The notes under the pieces were generated by a model. That model was not told the DNA's origin and ran no database searches. It worked only from the letters and a program-made list of their open reading frames with translations. A stretch of 28,157 bases of DNA from an uncultured Phascolarctobacterium sp. (GTDB taxonomy: Bacteria > Bacillota > Negativicutes > Acidaminococcales > Acidaminococcaceae), in contig CALCHC010000070.1 of NCBI GenBank assembly GCA_937901335.1, positions 1 to 28,157 on the forward strand, read 5' to 3'. This document shows positions 14,999 through 23,464 of the stretch, in pieces. The stretch's first letter is position 1. Every line of letters begins with the position of its first letter. A program made the position numbers and the translations under genes.

Positions 14999-16219
14999 AT
15001 GTCTGTTTATGACGTGTTACAAGAACGTGGTTTTCTGAAACAATTGTCCCACGAAGAAGAAATTAAAGAACTTTTAGAAAAAGAGAAAGTTACTTTTTAT
15101 ATTGGTTTTGACCCCACCGCTGACAGCCTGCACGTTGGTCACTTCATCGCTTTGATGTTGATGAGCCACATGCAAAAAGCTGGTCACCGTCCCATCTGCT
15201 TATTGGGTGGCGGTACCGGTATGGTAGGCGACCCCAGTGGTAAAGACGATATGCGTAAAATGCTGACTCCGGAATTCATCGCTCATAACATTGCTTGCTT
15301 CAAAAAGCAAATGAGCCGTTTTATCGACTTCTCCGAAGATAAAGCAATCATGGTAAACAATGCTGACTGGCTGATGGATTTGAACTATATCCAATTGCTC
15401 CGTGAAGTTGGCGTTCACTTCTCCGTAAACCGTATGCTTGCTGCTGAATGTTTCAAAAAACGTTTGGAAAAAGGCATGACCTTCTTCGAATTCAACTATA
15501 TGATTATGCAAGGCTACGACTTCTGGCATCTGTTCAAACATCACAACTGCGTGATGGAATTGGGCGGCGACGACCAATGGTCCAATATGCTTGCTGGCGT
15601 AGAACTTATCCGTCGTAAAGAACAAAAACCTGCATTCTGTATGACCTGCAAATTGCTCACCACTAGCGATGGTCGTAAAATGGGTAAAACCGAAAAAGGC
15701 GCTTTGTGGCTTGATCCGGAAAAAACCTCTCCCTACGACTTCTACCAATACTGGCGTAACGTTGGTGACAACGACGTTGAAAACTGCTTGAGCTTGTTGA
15801 CCTTCTTGCCTATGGACGAAGTTCGTCGTCTTGGCGCATTGAAAGATGCAGAAATCAACACTGCTAAAAAAGTTTTGGCATTCGAAGTTACCAAATTGGT
15901 TCACGGTGAAGAAGAAGCGCTTAAAGCTCAACAAGCTGCAGAAGCTCTCTTCGGTGGCGGCGGTAACATGGAAAATGTTCCCACCATTGAAATTACTGAA
16001 GCTGACAAAGCTGCAAAAATCATTGACGTTTTGACCGCAGCTAAAGTATTCTCCAGTAAACGTGAAGCTCGCCAAATGGTTGCTCAAGGTGGCTTGTATG
16101 TACAAGACAATGCAGTAACCGACCCGGAAGCATTCCTTTCCGCAGATATGTTTGACGCAGAACAAAGCCTTTTGATTCGCAAAGGCAAGAAAAAATATTT
16201 CCGCTTAGTTGTGAAATAA
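14999..16219 (+). CDS. tyrS: Tyrosyl-tRNA synthetase
   Basis: 406 residues, within the class I TyrRS range. It charges tRNA-Tyr with tyrosine using ATP. The HIGH-type motif is HVGH (45-48), the KMSKS loop is KMGKT (227-231), and the tyrosine pocket segments [12 protein letters not shown] and GGDDQWSNM are present. The C-terminal S4-type RNA-binding domain (about 340-405) includes [17 protein letters not shown]. The HVGH plus KMGKT pairing belongs to the TyrRS-beta (TyrZ-like) branch rather than the TyrS-alpha HIGH/KMSKS form. Start ATG 14999 follows GAGGAGG. Strong C-ending codon use suggests high expression. Unlike many Bacillota tyrS genes it lacks a T-box leader. Confidence 0.97.
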   Translation: MSVYDVLQERGFLKQLSHEEEIKELLEKEKVTFYIGFDPTADSLHVGHFIALMLMSHMQKAGHRPICLLGGGTGMVGDPSGKDDMRKMLTPEFIAHNIACFKKQMSRFIDFSEDKAIMVNNADWLMDLNYIQLLREVGVHFSVNRMLAAECFKKRLEKGMTFFEFNYMIMQGYDFWHLFKHHNCVMELGGDDQWSNMLAGVELIRRKEQKPAFCMTCKLLTTSDGRKMGKTEKGALWLDPEKTSPYDFYQYWRNVGDNDVENCLSLLTFLPMDEVRRLGALKDAEINTAKKVLAFEVTKLVHGEEEALKAQQAAEALFGGGGNMENVPTIEITEADKAAKIIDVLTAAKVFSSKREARQMVAQGGLYVQDNAVTDPEAFLSADMFDAEQSLLIRKGKKKYFRLVVK

Positions 16220-16226
16220 TTAATGA

Positions 16227-16256
16227 AACTTCTGCTGGAAACAGCAGAAGTTTTTT
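16227..16256 (+). terminator. Terminator after tyrS
   Basis: AACTTCTGCTG (16227-16237), a GAAA loop and CAGCAGAAGTT (16242-16252) are followed by T residues. Confidence 0.92.
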
Positions 16257-16283
16257 ATTTGTGTTTTTTAGATTGGAGCATTA

Positions 16284-17603
16284 ATGACAAAAGACAACTT
16301 TTCACTTAGTTTAGTATTGCCCATTGCCTTAATGTTGTTCTCCTTTTTCTTTGGTGCAGGCAACTTTATTTTCCCGCCCATTTTAGGTCAACAAGCAGGT
16401 GATAATCTGTTGATTGCTATGGCAGGCTTCTGCATCAGTGGCGTTGGTTTGCCGTTGACCGGTGTTATTGCTATGGCGCTTACTCGCAGTGACAATCCGG
16501 AAACCATGGTTAATCCGGTAAGTTCTTGGTACGCAAAAGCCCTTATCGTTATTACTTCCTTAACCATTGGTCCTTTCTTTGCAATTCCTCGTACAGCAGC
16601 GGTTTCTTTTGATACCGGTATTTTTGCTTTTATTCCTGCTGGTTGGGAAAGCAATGCTATGATGATTTATAGCTTCCTGTTCTTTGCAGTAACTTATTTC
16701 TTGGCAGTTAATCCTTCCAAGATTATTGATAACATTGGTAAAATCTTGACTCCGATGCTTTTAGGTTGCTTGGGCATTTTGATTACCTTTGTAATCTTCA
16801 AACCTATGGGTGCAGTTCAAGCAGCTGTTGGCGATTACGCTGCAATTCCTTTCTTCAAAGGCTTCCAAGAAGGCTATAATACCATGGACCTTTTGGCTTC
16901 CATGCTTTTTGGTGCTGCTACCATCAACGCTATCGAAGCAAAAGGTGTTTTGAATCCTAAAACCTTGACCAAGCTGTGCATTTATTCCGGTATTATTGCA
17001 GCATGCTTCTTAGCTGTAATTTACGGTTCCTTGGCTTACATGGGTGCTTCCAGTGTTGAATTGCTGGGCTTGATGGGTAATGGCGGCCAAATGTTGAGCA
17101 GCATTACTGACCATTATTTTGGTTGGTATGGCAAAGTAATTTTAGCGTTGATTATTTTCTTCGCTTGCCTTACTACCAGTATTGGTGTAACCAGTTCTGT
17201 TTCCGGTTACTTCAACGTAGTATTCAAGGAAAAAATGCAATATGACCGTTACGTTGCAATCATCTGCCTGTTCAGCTTCGTTGTTTCTAACGTTGGCTTG
17301 AGCAAGCTGATTCAATTCGCAATCCCCGTACTGTGCATCTTGTATCCTATTACCATCGTTATCGTTCTCTTGAACTTGTGCAATGGTATTTTCCATCGTG
17401 ATCCTAAAATCTATCGTCCGTGTATGTTCTTTACTACTATTTTCGCAATCTTCGACGGCTTGCGTGCTAGCGGTACTGACATCGGTTTCGTAGGTGACCT
17501 TTTAAGTGCTTACGTTCCGCTTTATAACATTGGCTTTGGTTGGATTACACCGTGCTTATTGGGTATCATCGTTGGTATGATTTGGAAATCTACCTCTAAA
17601 TAA
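16284..17603 (+). CDS. brnQ: Branched-chain amino acid carrier BrnQ (LIVCS family), copy 2
   Basis: 439 residues with the same signatures as the minus-strand copy: SFFFGAGNFIFPPILGQQAG, TIGPFFAIPRTAAVSFDTG, NTMDLLASMLFGAATINAIE and FFACLTTSIGV. It should be a Na+- or H+-coupled importer of leucine, isoleucine and valine in the cytoplasmic membrane. The start ATG 16284 has TTGGAG upstream. No clear separate promoter is visible in the short gap after the tyrS terminator, so partial read-through or a promoter I cannot recognise must serve it. Two full-length paralogues within 4 kb on opposite strands suggest an old inverted duplication or different substrate preferences. Confidence 0.95.
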   Translation: MTKDNFSLSLVLPIALMLFSFFFGAGNFIFPPILGQQAGDNLLIAMAGFCISGVGLPLTGVIAMALTRSDNPETMVNPVSSWYAKALIVITSLTIGPFFAIPRTAAVSFDTGIFAFIPAGWESNAMMIYSFLFFAVTYFLAVNPSKIIDNIGKILTPMLLGCLGILITFVIFKPMGAVQAAVGDYAAIPFFKGFQEGYNTMDLLASMLFGAATINAIEAKGVLNPKTLTKLCIYSGIIAACFLAVIYGSLAYMGASSVELLGLMGNGGQMLSSITDHYFGWYGKVILALIIFFACLTTSIGVTSSVSGYFNVVFKEKMQYDRYVAIICLFSFVVSNVGLSKLIQFAIPVLCILYPITIVIVLLNLCNGIFHRDPKIYRPCMFFTTIFAIFDGLRASGTDIGFVGDLLSAYVPLYNIGFGWITPCLLGIIVGMIWKSTSK

Positions 17604-17609
17604 AAAATT

Positions 17610-17641
17610 ACGCCTCTTGTTTCGACGCAAGAGGCGTTTTC
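17610..17641 (+). terminator. Bidirectional terminator between brnQ and rqcH
   Basis: ACGCCTCTTG (17610-17619) pairs with CAAGAGGCGT (17628-17637). A T run lies on plus, and TAATTTTTT follows on minus, serving both convergent genes. Confidence 0.88.
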
Positions 17642-19375
17642 TTATTTTAGAAGTTCGTTTATTAAGTTTTCGTCTGGAGTTGTGTAGTAAGTAGAATTGT
17701 TGGTAAAAATTACAAATCCCGGTTTGCTACCGCTAGGCTTTTTAACGTAGCGACGTTTAGTGCAGTCTACAGGGATGTTACTGCCATTACGAGCTTTGCT
17801 AAAATAACCTGCAAGTTGGCAAGCAATGTCAATATCACGTTCCGTAGGTTCAGGCAAAGTAGTTTTCAAAATGATGTGGCTTCCCGGAATATCCTTGGTG
17901 TGGAACCACAAATCATTAGGACCACCGACAGTGAAGGTAACGTAATCATTTTGCTTATTGTTTTTACCGATATATAAATCGGTATCTTCGTTAAGCTTGA
18001 TGTGCAAGGGTTGGGATTTAGTCCAACCTGCTTTATTCTTTTTCTTACCAACTTCTTTAATGACACCAACAGCGGTTAATTCTTGAGTGACTTCTTCAAT
18101 TTCACTCTTAGTGGTCGCAGTCAGGAGAGAAGCTTCGATGCTGGCAAGGTAGTCAAGCATTTCTTGGGTCGCTTCCAATTGCAACTGCACTTCTGTTTGT
18201 GCACGCTTATATTTATTGTAGCGTTTATAGTAAGCTTGTGCATTCTCAGTTGGGCTGAGAGTGGGAGAGAGTGCAATAGTAACAGGTTCACCATCGTAAA
18301 TATTGATAAGGTCGGCGCTTTGCTGACCTTTTTTTATTTGGTAGATGTTTGCCATAATGGTATCTGCAAGCATGCGTTGAGCTTCTGCATCGCTGGCAGT
18401 GAGTAAGTCATTTTCCAGAGCGTCCAGCTTTTTGGTAAGCTTACCAATTTCTGCAGTAACAACCTTTTGTAGTTGTTCGTGTTGGGGGAGCTGGATTGGC
18501 TTCAAGCTCATGGCAAAGCAGATTGCTTCGTTAATGTTGGCAAACACTTTAACTTGCATGCCTTGTTCCAAATTTTGCGGAGCAATGGGCAAAATAGTTT
18601 TAACTTGATTCGTACGACTAATGAGTGCGTAAACGGGCAAGTCTTGTTCCATGCGCCCTTGCAATTTTTCGATGGCAGTAGTCAAACGAGGAATATCGTG
18701 GTACTCCAAGCCAACTTTGTTGGGAAGAATATCCGCATCTGCTAAAAGTTCGTTAGCAGTAAATTTGCCAATACCGGTGGTCACGCTAATAAGAGCTTTG
18801 GAAATATTGGCGGCGGGAAGTTTGCCGGCAGCTTCTGCAATTTCTTGGGCGTTGCTTTCCAGCAAGTTTAAGCCTTCTTGGGGAGGCGGGGCGATGTACG
18901 GTTTGCCCGGCAAGATAATACGGTAACTGCTTTGAGCTGCGTTGACGTGCTTCAAGCTATCTAAGATAACATCGTCTTGTACGAAGATGATGTTGCTATT
19001 TTTACCGGTAAGTTCAAAAATCAACTTCTTAGTAACAATCTTACTGCTTGCTCCAAGTAAATCAATCTCCATGGTAATGACGCGGTCAAGTCCACTTTGG
19101 GAGATTTTAGCAATACGACCTTCCTCCAAGTGTTTGCGTAAAAGCATACATAATGTAGGAGGTACTTCCGGATTTTCAGGAAGCTTGGTGGGGAAGTACA
19201 GTGCAGGGCTACCACCGTTCATATCTGCCAAGAGGGCGATAGTGTCGCGGTCACGACGCACCATAAGTAGCAAACTGTTGGGGGTTGGCATGAAAATTTT
19301 ATAAATCTTTCCGCCTTCAAGTTGCTTTATCAAGTTGTCAGTGACTAATTTTAAAGTTAAGCCTTCGAGATTCAT
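17642..19375 (-). CDS. rqcH: RqcH ribosome-associated quality control protein (NFACT/FbpA family)
   Basis: 577 residues from ATG at 19375 (MNLEGLTLKLV), chosen over an upstream ATG because GAGGAA lies just before it and the family begins this way. The order is NFACT-N (1 to about 180), helix-hairpin-helix (about 180-260), a long helical coiled-coil middle (about 270-430), and NFACT-R (about 445-560). The last contains DLWFHTKDIPGSHIILK (488-504). The D97-R98 pair in SGLDRVI falls at the same numbers as the DR motif needed for C-terminal tailing in Bacillus RqcH. RqcH binds stalled 50S subunits with peptidyl-tRNA and adds alanine tails that mark the nascent chain for proteolysis. The older name, fibronectin-binding protein FbpA, is less apt. 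Confidence 0.95.
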   Translation of the reverse strand: MNLEGLTLKLVTDNLIKQLEGGKIYKIFMPTPNSLLLMVRRDRDTIALLADMNGGSPALYFPTKLPENPEVPPTLCMLLRKHLEEGRIAKISQSGLDRVITMEIDLLGASSKIVTKKLIFELTGKNSNIIFVQDDVILDSLKHVNAAQSSYRIILPGKPYIAPPPQEGLNLLESNAQEIAEAAGKLPAANISKALISVTTGIGKFTANELLADADILPNKVGLEYHDIPRLTTAIEKLQGRMEQDLPVYALISRTNQVKTILPIAPQNLEQGMQVKVFANINEAICFAMSLKPIQLPQHEQLQKVVTAEIGKLTKKLDALENDLLTASDAEAQRMLADTIMANIYQIKKGQQSADLINIYDGEPVTIALSPTLSPTENAQAYYKRYNKYKRAQTEVQLQLEATQEMLDYLASIEASLLTATTKSEIEEVTQELTAVGVIKEVGKKKNKAGWTKSQPLHIKLNEDTDLYIGKNNKQNDYVTFTVGGPNDLWFHTKDIPGSHIILKTTLPEPTERDIDIACQLAGYFSKARNGSNIPVDCTKRRYVKKPSGSKPGFVIFTNNSTYYTTPDENLINELLK

Positions 19376-19400
19376 TGTTATTTCCTCTATTATATTCAGC

Positions 19401-19571
19401 AAGCTATTTATTACTTCTCGCTCATGCAGAAATGCTTAACGCTCCTTTTGGTATGAAAATATTACCTCGCAAACAACTCGCTTCGCTCAAACAAGTTTGC
19501 TCGTTGTAATATTTTCTTTATTACAGAGTCGCTACATTTCTGAATGTCGCTATGAAGCAAATAAATAGCTT
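19401..19571. repeat. Long imperfect palindromic element, copy A
   Basis: A 171-base palindrome with several blocks sharing one centre near 19485-19486: AAGCTATTTATT (19401-19412) with AATAAATAGCTT (19560-19571), CAGAAATG (19427-19434) with CATTTCTG (19535-19542), GAAAATATTAC (19455-19465) with GTAATATTTTC (19506-19516), and GCAAAC (19469-19474) with GTTTGC (19495-19500). No coding frame of note lies within. It begins 26 bases upstream of the rqcH start codon and is related to copy B. Confidence 0.85.
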
Positions 19572-19592
19572 CTTAAATTTATACTTCAAAAA

Positions 19593-19785
19593 GCAATTTA
19601 ATTACTTTCAAGCAACAATCAGGTGAAATTTAGCGACCTTAATTAAAGAAAATATTGCCAAGGACACATCCTAAGCTGTGATTTGAAAAAGCTTGAATTT
19701 TCTTGGAGGCGCATATGTGGACGGCAATATTTTCAAACTAAAAGGAGCGTTAAAAATTTTACCGTTGCGGAAAGTATTAAATTGC
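19593..19785. repeat. Long imperfect palindromic element, copy B (inverted relative to copy A)
   Basis: A 193-base palindrome centred near 19690. GCAATTTAATTACTTTC (19593-19609) pairs with GAAAGTATTAAATTGC (19770-19785) apart from one extra base, and GAAAATATTGCC (19648-19659) pairs with GGCAATATTTTC (19723-19734). Its right arm at 19726-19753 matches the reverse complement of copy A's left arm at 19436-19463 in 26 of 28 positions. Its left arm (about 19626-19656) likewise resembles the reverse complement of copy A's right arm (about 19509-19540). The two are therefore diverged copies in opposite orientation, 21 bases apart. Confidence 0.85.
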
Positions 19786-19985
19786 TATGAGAAACTAAAA
19801 GTTATAAGTTAATTATAACGAATAAGAGCGAAAACGGCAAAGATTTTAAAAGAGAATCGTAGAAAAACGCTGAAAAAACGAAAAAAGTGTGATATAATTA
19901 TTCTTCAAGATAAGCAAGTTTGTGAAGCCTTATCTATTGAAAAAAGTTCGTTAGGCGGCGCAAGTCGTCAGTTAGGAGGAACATC
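19786..19985 (+). promoter_or_regulatory. yicC operon promoter region and leader
   Basis: A small hairpin (GTTATAA 19801-19807 with TTATAAC 19813-19819) follows the palindromes. An extended -10, TGATATAAT (19890-19898), is the best promoter; a weak TGAAAA lies 16 bases before the hexamer. The leader folds AGATAAG (19908-19914) with CTTATCT (19929-19935). No gene is seen in the gap between rqcH and yicC. Confidence 0.55.
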
Positions 19986-20885
19986 GTGTTAAAAAGCATG
20001 ACCGGTTTTGGTCGCGGTCAATACGAAGACGAAAACTTTTCCGTTACCGTAGAGATGAAGACCGTAAACCATCGTTACAATGAAGTTGCAATCCGTTTAC
20101 CCCGCTTCCTCAATCCCTTGGAAGATAAAATTCGTAAAACCATTTTGAAAACTGTTAATCGTGGTCGTATTGATGTCTTCATCAACGCAGACTACACTTC
20201 CAGTGAAAACTGCACTTTGAAAGTTGATAAAAACTTGGCTGCTGCTTACCACAGAGCTTTGCAAGAAGTTGGTTCTGCTATTGGTTTGGAAGAACTTACT
20301 TTGAACAGCGCTCAAGAAGTTATGTACCTTTCTCGTTGCCAAGACGTTATCAACGTTAAAGAAGGTTTCTTTGATGTAGAAACCGTTTGGCCTAAAGTTG
20401 AACAAGCTGTTGCCGAAGCTTTGAAAAATTTGGTAGCAATGCGTGAAACCGAAGGTGGCAACATTTACGGTGACTTCATCTATCGTGCAGATTTGATTGC
20501 TGAAAAACTTACTCAAATCGAAGCTCGTTCTCCGATGGTTGTGGAAGAATATCAAGCTAAATTGACTGATCGCTTGAACAATCTCTTGGCTGACCACAAC
20601 ATCACCGTTGAACCGGAACGCTTGCTCCAAGAAGTTGCAATCTTTGCAGACCGTGCAAGCATCACCGAAGAAATTGTTCGTTTGAAAAGCCATATTAAGC
20701 AATTCAAAAATATCATCAACTCCGACCAACCTGTTGGTCGTAAACTGGACTTCTTGATTCAAGAGTTCAACCGCGAAGCAAACACCATTGCTTCTAAAGC
20801 CAACGATTATACCTTGGCACAAATTGTAGTAGAAATTAAAGCTGAAATTGAAAAAATTCGTGAGCAAATTCAAAACATTGAATAA
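19986..20885 (+). CDS. yicC: YicC/YloC family endoribonuclease
   Basis: 299 residues, typical for the family. It starts at GTG 19986 with AGGAGG upstream; the N-terminus LKSMTGFGRG is the family hallmark. The N-terminal domain includes EMKTVNHRYNEVAIRLPRF. The C-terminal DUF1732 domain includes QEFNREANTIASKANDYTLA and ends KIREQIQNIE. YicC proteins are reported to have endoribonuclease activity and to affect small-RNA turnover in enteric bacteria. This gene leads the common yicC-remA-gmk-rpoZ-coaBC order, with 15 bases to remA. Confidence 0.96.
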   Translation: MLKSMTGFGRGQYEDENFSVTVEMKTVNHRYNEVAIRLPRFLNPLEDKIRKTILKTVNRGRIDVFINADYTSSENCTLKVDKNLAAAYHRALQEVGSAIGLEELTLNSAQEVMYLSRCQDVINVKEGFFDVETVWPKVEQAVAEALKNLVAMRETEGGNIYGDFIYRADLIAEKLTQIEARSPMVVEEYQAKLTDRLNNLLADHNITVEPERLLQEVAIFADRASITEEIVRLKSHIKQFKNIINSDQPVGRKLDFLIQEFNREANTIASKANDYTLAQIVVEIKAEIEKIREQIQNIE

Positions 20886-20900
20886 ACACGGGAGGCTTTT

Positions 20901-21161
20901 ATGGATATTAAATTAATCAACATCGGTTTTGGTAACATTGTTGCTGCTAACCGTATTATTTCTATCATCAGTCCTGAATCTGCACCTATCAAACGCATTA
21001 TTCAAGAAGCGCGTGATAAAGGTATGTTGATTGACGCAACCTATGGTCGTCGTACTCGTGCAGTTGTTGTTACCGATAGCGGTCACATCATTCTTTCTGC
21101 AGTACAACCGGAAACTGTTGCCAATCGTTTGATTCAAACTGACGACGAAGACGAAGAATAG
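20901..21161 (+). CDS. remA: RemA-like transcriptional regulator (DUF370)
   Basis: 86 residues, matching RemA/YlzA size. The conserved stretch [20 protein letters not shown] continues into [42 protein letters not shown] sequence seen in the family. In Bacillus, RemA is a ring-forming DNA-binding protein that activates matrix and osmoprotection genes; its role in this lineage is not known. GGGAGG precedes ATG 20901. The gene is embedded in the yicC-gmk cluster, as in many Bacillota. Confidence 0.94.
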   Translation: MDIKLINIGFGNIVAANRIISIISPESAPIKRIIQEARDKGMLIDATYGRRTRAVVVTDSGHIILSAVQPETVANRLIQTDDEDEE

Positions 21162-21174
21162 GTGGTGGCTTTTG

Positions 21175-21813
21175 ATGGGAAATGAAGTTAAACCTCAAGG
21201 TGTGCTGCTTGTAGTTTCAGGTCCTTCCGGTGCAGGCAAGGGAACCATCTGCGGAATGCTCCGTGAGCAAATGCCTGACTTGGGTTATTCCGTATCCGTT
21301 ACTACTCGTCAACCCCGCACTGGTGAAGTTGACGGCGTGAACTACTTCTTCAAAACTGTTGATGAAGTAAAAGAAATGATTGCCAATGACGAATTCTTGG
21401 AATACGCAGAAGTATATGGCAATTATTATGGCACCCCGCGCAAATTCGTTATGGATCAATTAAACGAAGGCAGGGACGTTCTTTTAGAAATTGATATCCA
21501 AGGTGCTTTACAAGTTAAAGAGCATTTTCCTGATGGCGTATTTGTGTTCATTACTCCGCCTTCTTTGGACGAGTTGTGCGCTCGCATCTACAAACGTGGT
21601 ACTGATAGCGAAGAGGTTATCCAACGTCGTATGGCATCTGCCGCTGACGAATTAACCTACGCTTCTAAATATGACTATATTATTGTCAACGATATTGCAG
21701 AAAAAGCTACTAAAAAGGTTCTTACTTTAATGGAAGCAGAACGCTATCGTGTGGCAAGAACTTATTTCATTATTGACGAAATCTGTAAATTGAATTTGAA
21801 AGACAAGGAGTGA
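21175..21813 (+). CDS. gmk: Guanylate kinase
   Basis: 212 residues from ATG 21175 (MGNEVKPQG); an adjacent TTG at 21172 is less likely. It phosphorylates GMP to GDP. The P-loop is GPSGAGKGT (16-24). The GMP-binding stretch TTRQPRTGEVDGVNYFF and the EYAEVYGNYYGTP segment are intact, as is ILLEIDIQGA-type sequence (LLEIDIQGALQ). The gene lies 13 bases after remA, with a GGTGGTGG Shine-Dalgarno sequence, and 6 bases before rpoZ. Confidence 0.97.
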   Translation: MGNEVKPQGVLLVVSGPSGAGKGTICGMLREQMPDLGYSVSVTTRQPRTGEVDGVNYFFKTVDEVKEMIANDEFLEYAEVYGNYYGTPRKFVMDQLNEGRDVLLEIDIQGALQVKEHFPDGVFVFITPPSLDELCARIYKRGTDSEEVIQRRMASAADELTYASKYDYIIVNDIAEKATKKVLTLMEAERYRVARTYFIIDEICKLNLKDKE

Positions 21814-21819
21814 TATAAA

Positions 21820-22014
21820 ATGTCTATGGTAGATCCTTCCATCGATTATTTGGCTGAAAAGGTGGACAGCAAATATACTTTGGTTATTTTGGCTGCTAAA
21901 CGCGCTCGTGAACTGACCGTTCCTGGCGTAAACGCTGCAGAAAAAGAAGTAAGCAGCGCTTTGAAAGAAATTTCTGTTGATACCATTACTTTCGAACGTA
22001 CTAAAAACGTATAA
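21820..22014 (+). CDS. rpoZ: RNA polymerase omega subunit
   Basis: 64 residues, short as usual for Bacillota omega. The core VDSKYTLVILAAKRARELT matches the conserved SKY.LV...AKRAR motif, and the tail ALKEISVDTITF fits. Omega stabilises the beta-prime subunit. AAGGAG precedes ATG 21820, overlapping the end of gmk. The following coaBC begins 18 bases later. Confidence 0.95.
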   Translation: MSMVDPSIDYLAEKVDSKYTLVILAAKRARELTVPGVNAAEKEVSSALKEISVDTITFERTKNV

Positions 22015-22032
22015 TTTTAGGAGGAAGCCATC

Positions 22033-23238
22033 GTGCTGAATGGTAAAAAAATCGCATTAGGTGTTACCGGCGGCATCGCCGTTTATAAAGCTGTAGATTT
22101 GGTTAGCCGTTTGCGCAAGCAAGGGGCGGAAGTGCGTGTTATCATGACCGAACACGCTCAACAATTTGTAACTCCCTTAACTTTTAAGGAAATCAGCGGT
22201 AATAAAGTTGCTGTTTCCATGTGGGATTCCAACCAAGAATTTAATGTAGAACATATTGCTCTTGCTAACTGGGCAGACGCTTTTGTCGTAGCTCCGGCAA
22301 CTGCAAATATTCTGGCTAAAATGGCTAATGGCATTGCTGATGACTTGCTTTCCACCACTTTGTTGGCGGCGCAAGCTCCCATCATCGTATGCCCTGCTAT
22401 GAATACCGGTATGTACCAAAATTCGATTACTCAGGAAAACATTGAAAAACTGCAAAAACACGGCGTTACCGTAATGCCTCCTGCAGTTGGTTACTTGGCT
22501 TGTGGCGTAACTGGCCCTGGTCGTTTGCCTGAACCTCAGCAAATTGTGGAATTCATTGACGCTTTCTTTGCGAAGAAAGACGGCGATATGGTTGGTATGA
22601 AAGTTCTCGTTACCGCAGCAGGTACTCGTGAACCCATTGACCCCGTCCGCTTCGTAGGTAATCGTTCTTCCGGTAAAATGGGTTACGCTATTGCCCAAGC
22701 TGCTGCTCAACGTGGTGCAGAAGTTCTCTTGGTTACCGGTCCTTCCGCTTTGGAAATTCCGCCTAACGTAAATGGCGTAAAAGTAGAATCTACCAACGAA
22801 ATGTTGGAAGCTTGTATGTCCGCTTACGGCGATATGGACGTAGTAATTAAAGCTGCTGCTGTAGCTGACTACCGTCCTCGCGATGTAGCTGACCAAAAAA
22901 TTAAAAAGAAAACTGACGACGCATTGACTGTCGTTATGGATAAAAACCCGGACATTCTGAAAGAATTGGGTGCACGCAAAGCTCATCAAATTTTGGTAGG
23001 CTTCGCTGCTGAAACCCAAAATCTTTTGGAAAATGCACGTGAAAAAATCGTTAAGAAAAACTTGGATATGATTGTTGCCAACGACGTAACCGCAGCAGGC
23101 GCAGGCTTCAATGCTGATACTAACATTGTTAAGTTCCTGTTCCCCAATGGCGAAGTTCGTTCTTTGGAACAAATGGCTAAAACCCAAGTTGCTAATATTT
23201 TGCTTGATACCGTAATGGAATTGAAAGCAAAAAAATAA
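22033..23238 (+). CDS. coaBC: Bifunctional phosphopantothenoylcysteine decarboxylase/synthetase
   Basis: 401 residues, a normal CoaBC fusion. The CoaC half (1 to about 185) is a flavoprotein with H74 in NVEHIALANWAD, the PAMN motif and C157 in LACGVTGPGRL. The CoaB half has N210 in FVGNRSSGKMG, AAAVADYRP and the lysine K289 in QKIKKK, in register with the residues known in the enteric enzyme. It joins cysteine to 4'-phosphopantothenate and decarboxylates the product on the way to coenzyme A. The start is GTG 22033 with AGGAGG upstream. It is the last gene of the yicC cluster; only a weak AT-rich hairpin (23260-23277) follows it. Confidence 0.97.
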   Translation: MLNGKKIALGVTGGIAVYKAVDLVSRLRKQGAEVRVIMTEHAQQFVTPLTFKEISGNKVAVSMWDSNQEFNVEHIALANWADAFVVAPATANILAKMANGIADDLLSTTLLAAQAPIIVCPAMNTGMYQNSITQENIEKLQKHGVTVMPPAVGYLACGVTGPGRLPEPQQIVEFIDAFFAKKDGDMVGMKVLVTAAGTREPIDPVRFVGNRSSGKMGYAIAQAAAQRGAEVLLVTGPSALEIPPNVNGVKVESTNEMLEACMSAYGDMDVVIKAAAVADYRPRDVADQKIKKKTDDALTVVMDKNPDILKELGARKAHQILVGFAAETQNLLENAREKIVKKNLDMIVANDVTAAGAGFNADTNIVKFLFPNGEVRSLEQMAKTQVANILLDTVMELKAKK

Positions 23239-23282
23239 GACGAAAATTTTGTGGAAAGAATGTAAATTTCTTTACATTTCTA

Positions 23283-23311
23283 TTGCAAAGTTACTAGATA
23301 TACCTTATAAT
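23283..23311 (+). promoter_or_regulatory. Promoter of the metK leader
   Basis: TTGCAA (23283-23288) and a perfect TATAAT (23306-23311), 17 bases apart, lie just upstream of the SAM riboswitch. Confidence 0.8.
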
Positions 23312-23334
23312 TAGGTACGTTAATTTTAAAACTA

Positions 23335-23437
23335 CTCATCAAGAGCGGTGGAGGGAATGGCCCTGTGAAACCGCAGCAACCCTTGCAGAGTGATGTCTGC
23401 AAAAAGGTGCTAAATCCTGCGTGTAACGTAAGATGAG
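23335..23437 (+). promoter_or_regulatory. SAM-I (S-box) riboswitch
   Basis: P1 is CTCATC (23335-23340) with GATGAG (23432-23437). The conserved core AAGAGCGGTGGAGGGA, then GGCCCTGTGAAACCGCAGCAACC, then GGTGCTAAATCCTGC is almost identical to the S-box consensus. Binding of S-adenosylmethionine stabilises P1 and leads to termination, shutting off metK when SAM is plentiful. Confidence 0.97.
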
Positions 23438-23464
23438 AATGCTTCATTAAAGTCGTTGATTTGT

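Noticed and set aside
15200..16165. A 321-codon open frame on the minus strand inside tyrS
   Set aside because: It lies fully antisense to a clear tyrosyl-tRNA synthetase, has no ribosome binding site or recognisable motif, and its Phe/Cys/His-rich composition is the usual shadow of the codon bias on the plus strand.
19389..19394. A perfect TATAAT on the minus strand as the rqcH promoter
   Set aside because: It lies only about 13 bases from the rqcH start codon, so the transcript would begin inside the Shine-Dalgarno sequence; unlikely to be used.
19401..19785. CRISPR array or insertion sequence in the rqcH-yicC gap
   Set aside because: There are two large palindromes in opposite orientation with different cores, not regular short direct repeats with spacers, and no transposase-like frame is present.
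22177..23187. A 336-codon open frame on the minus strand inside coaBC
   Set aside because: Antisense shadow of a gene with intact CoaB and CoaC motifs; no family resemblance.
23260..23277. Hairpin ATGTAAA/TTTACAT after coaBC as a terminator
   Set aside because: The 7-pair stem is all AT apart from one pair and the T tract is interrupted; too weak to call.
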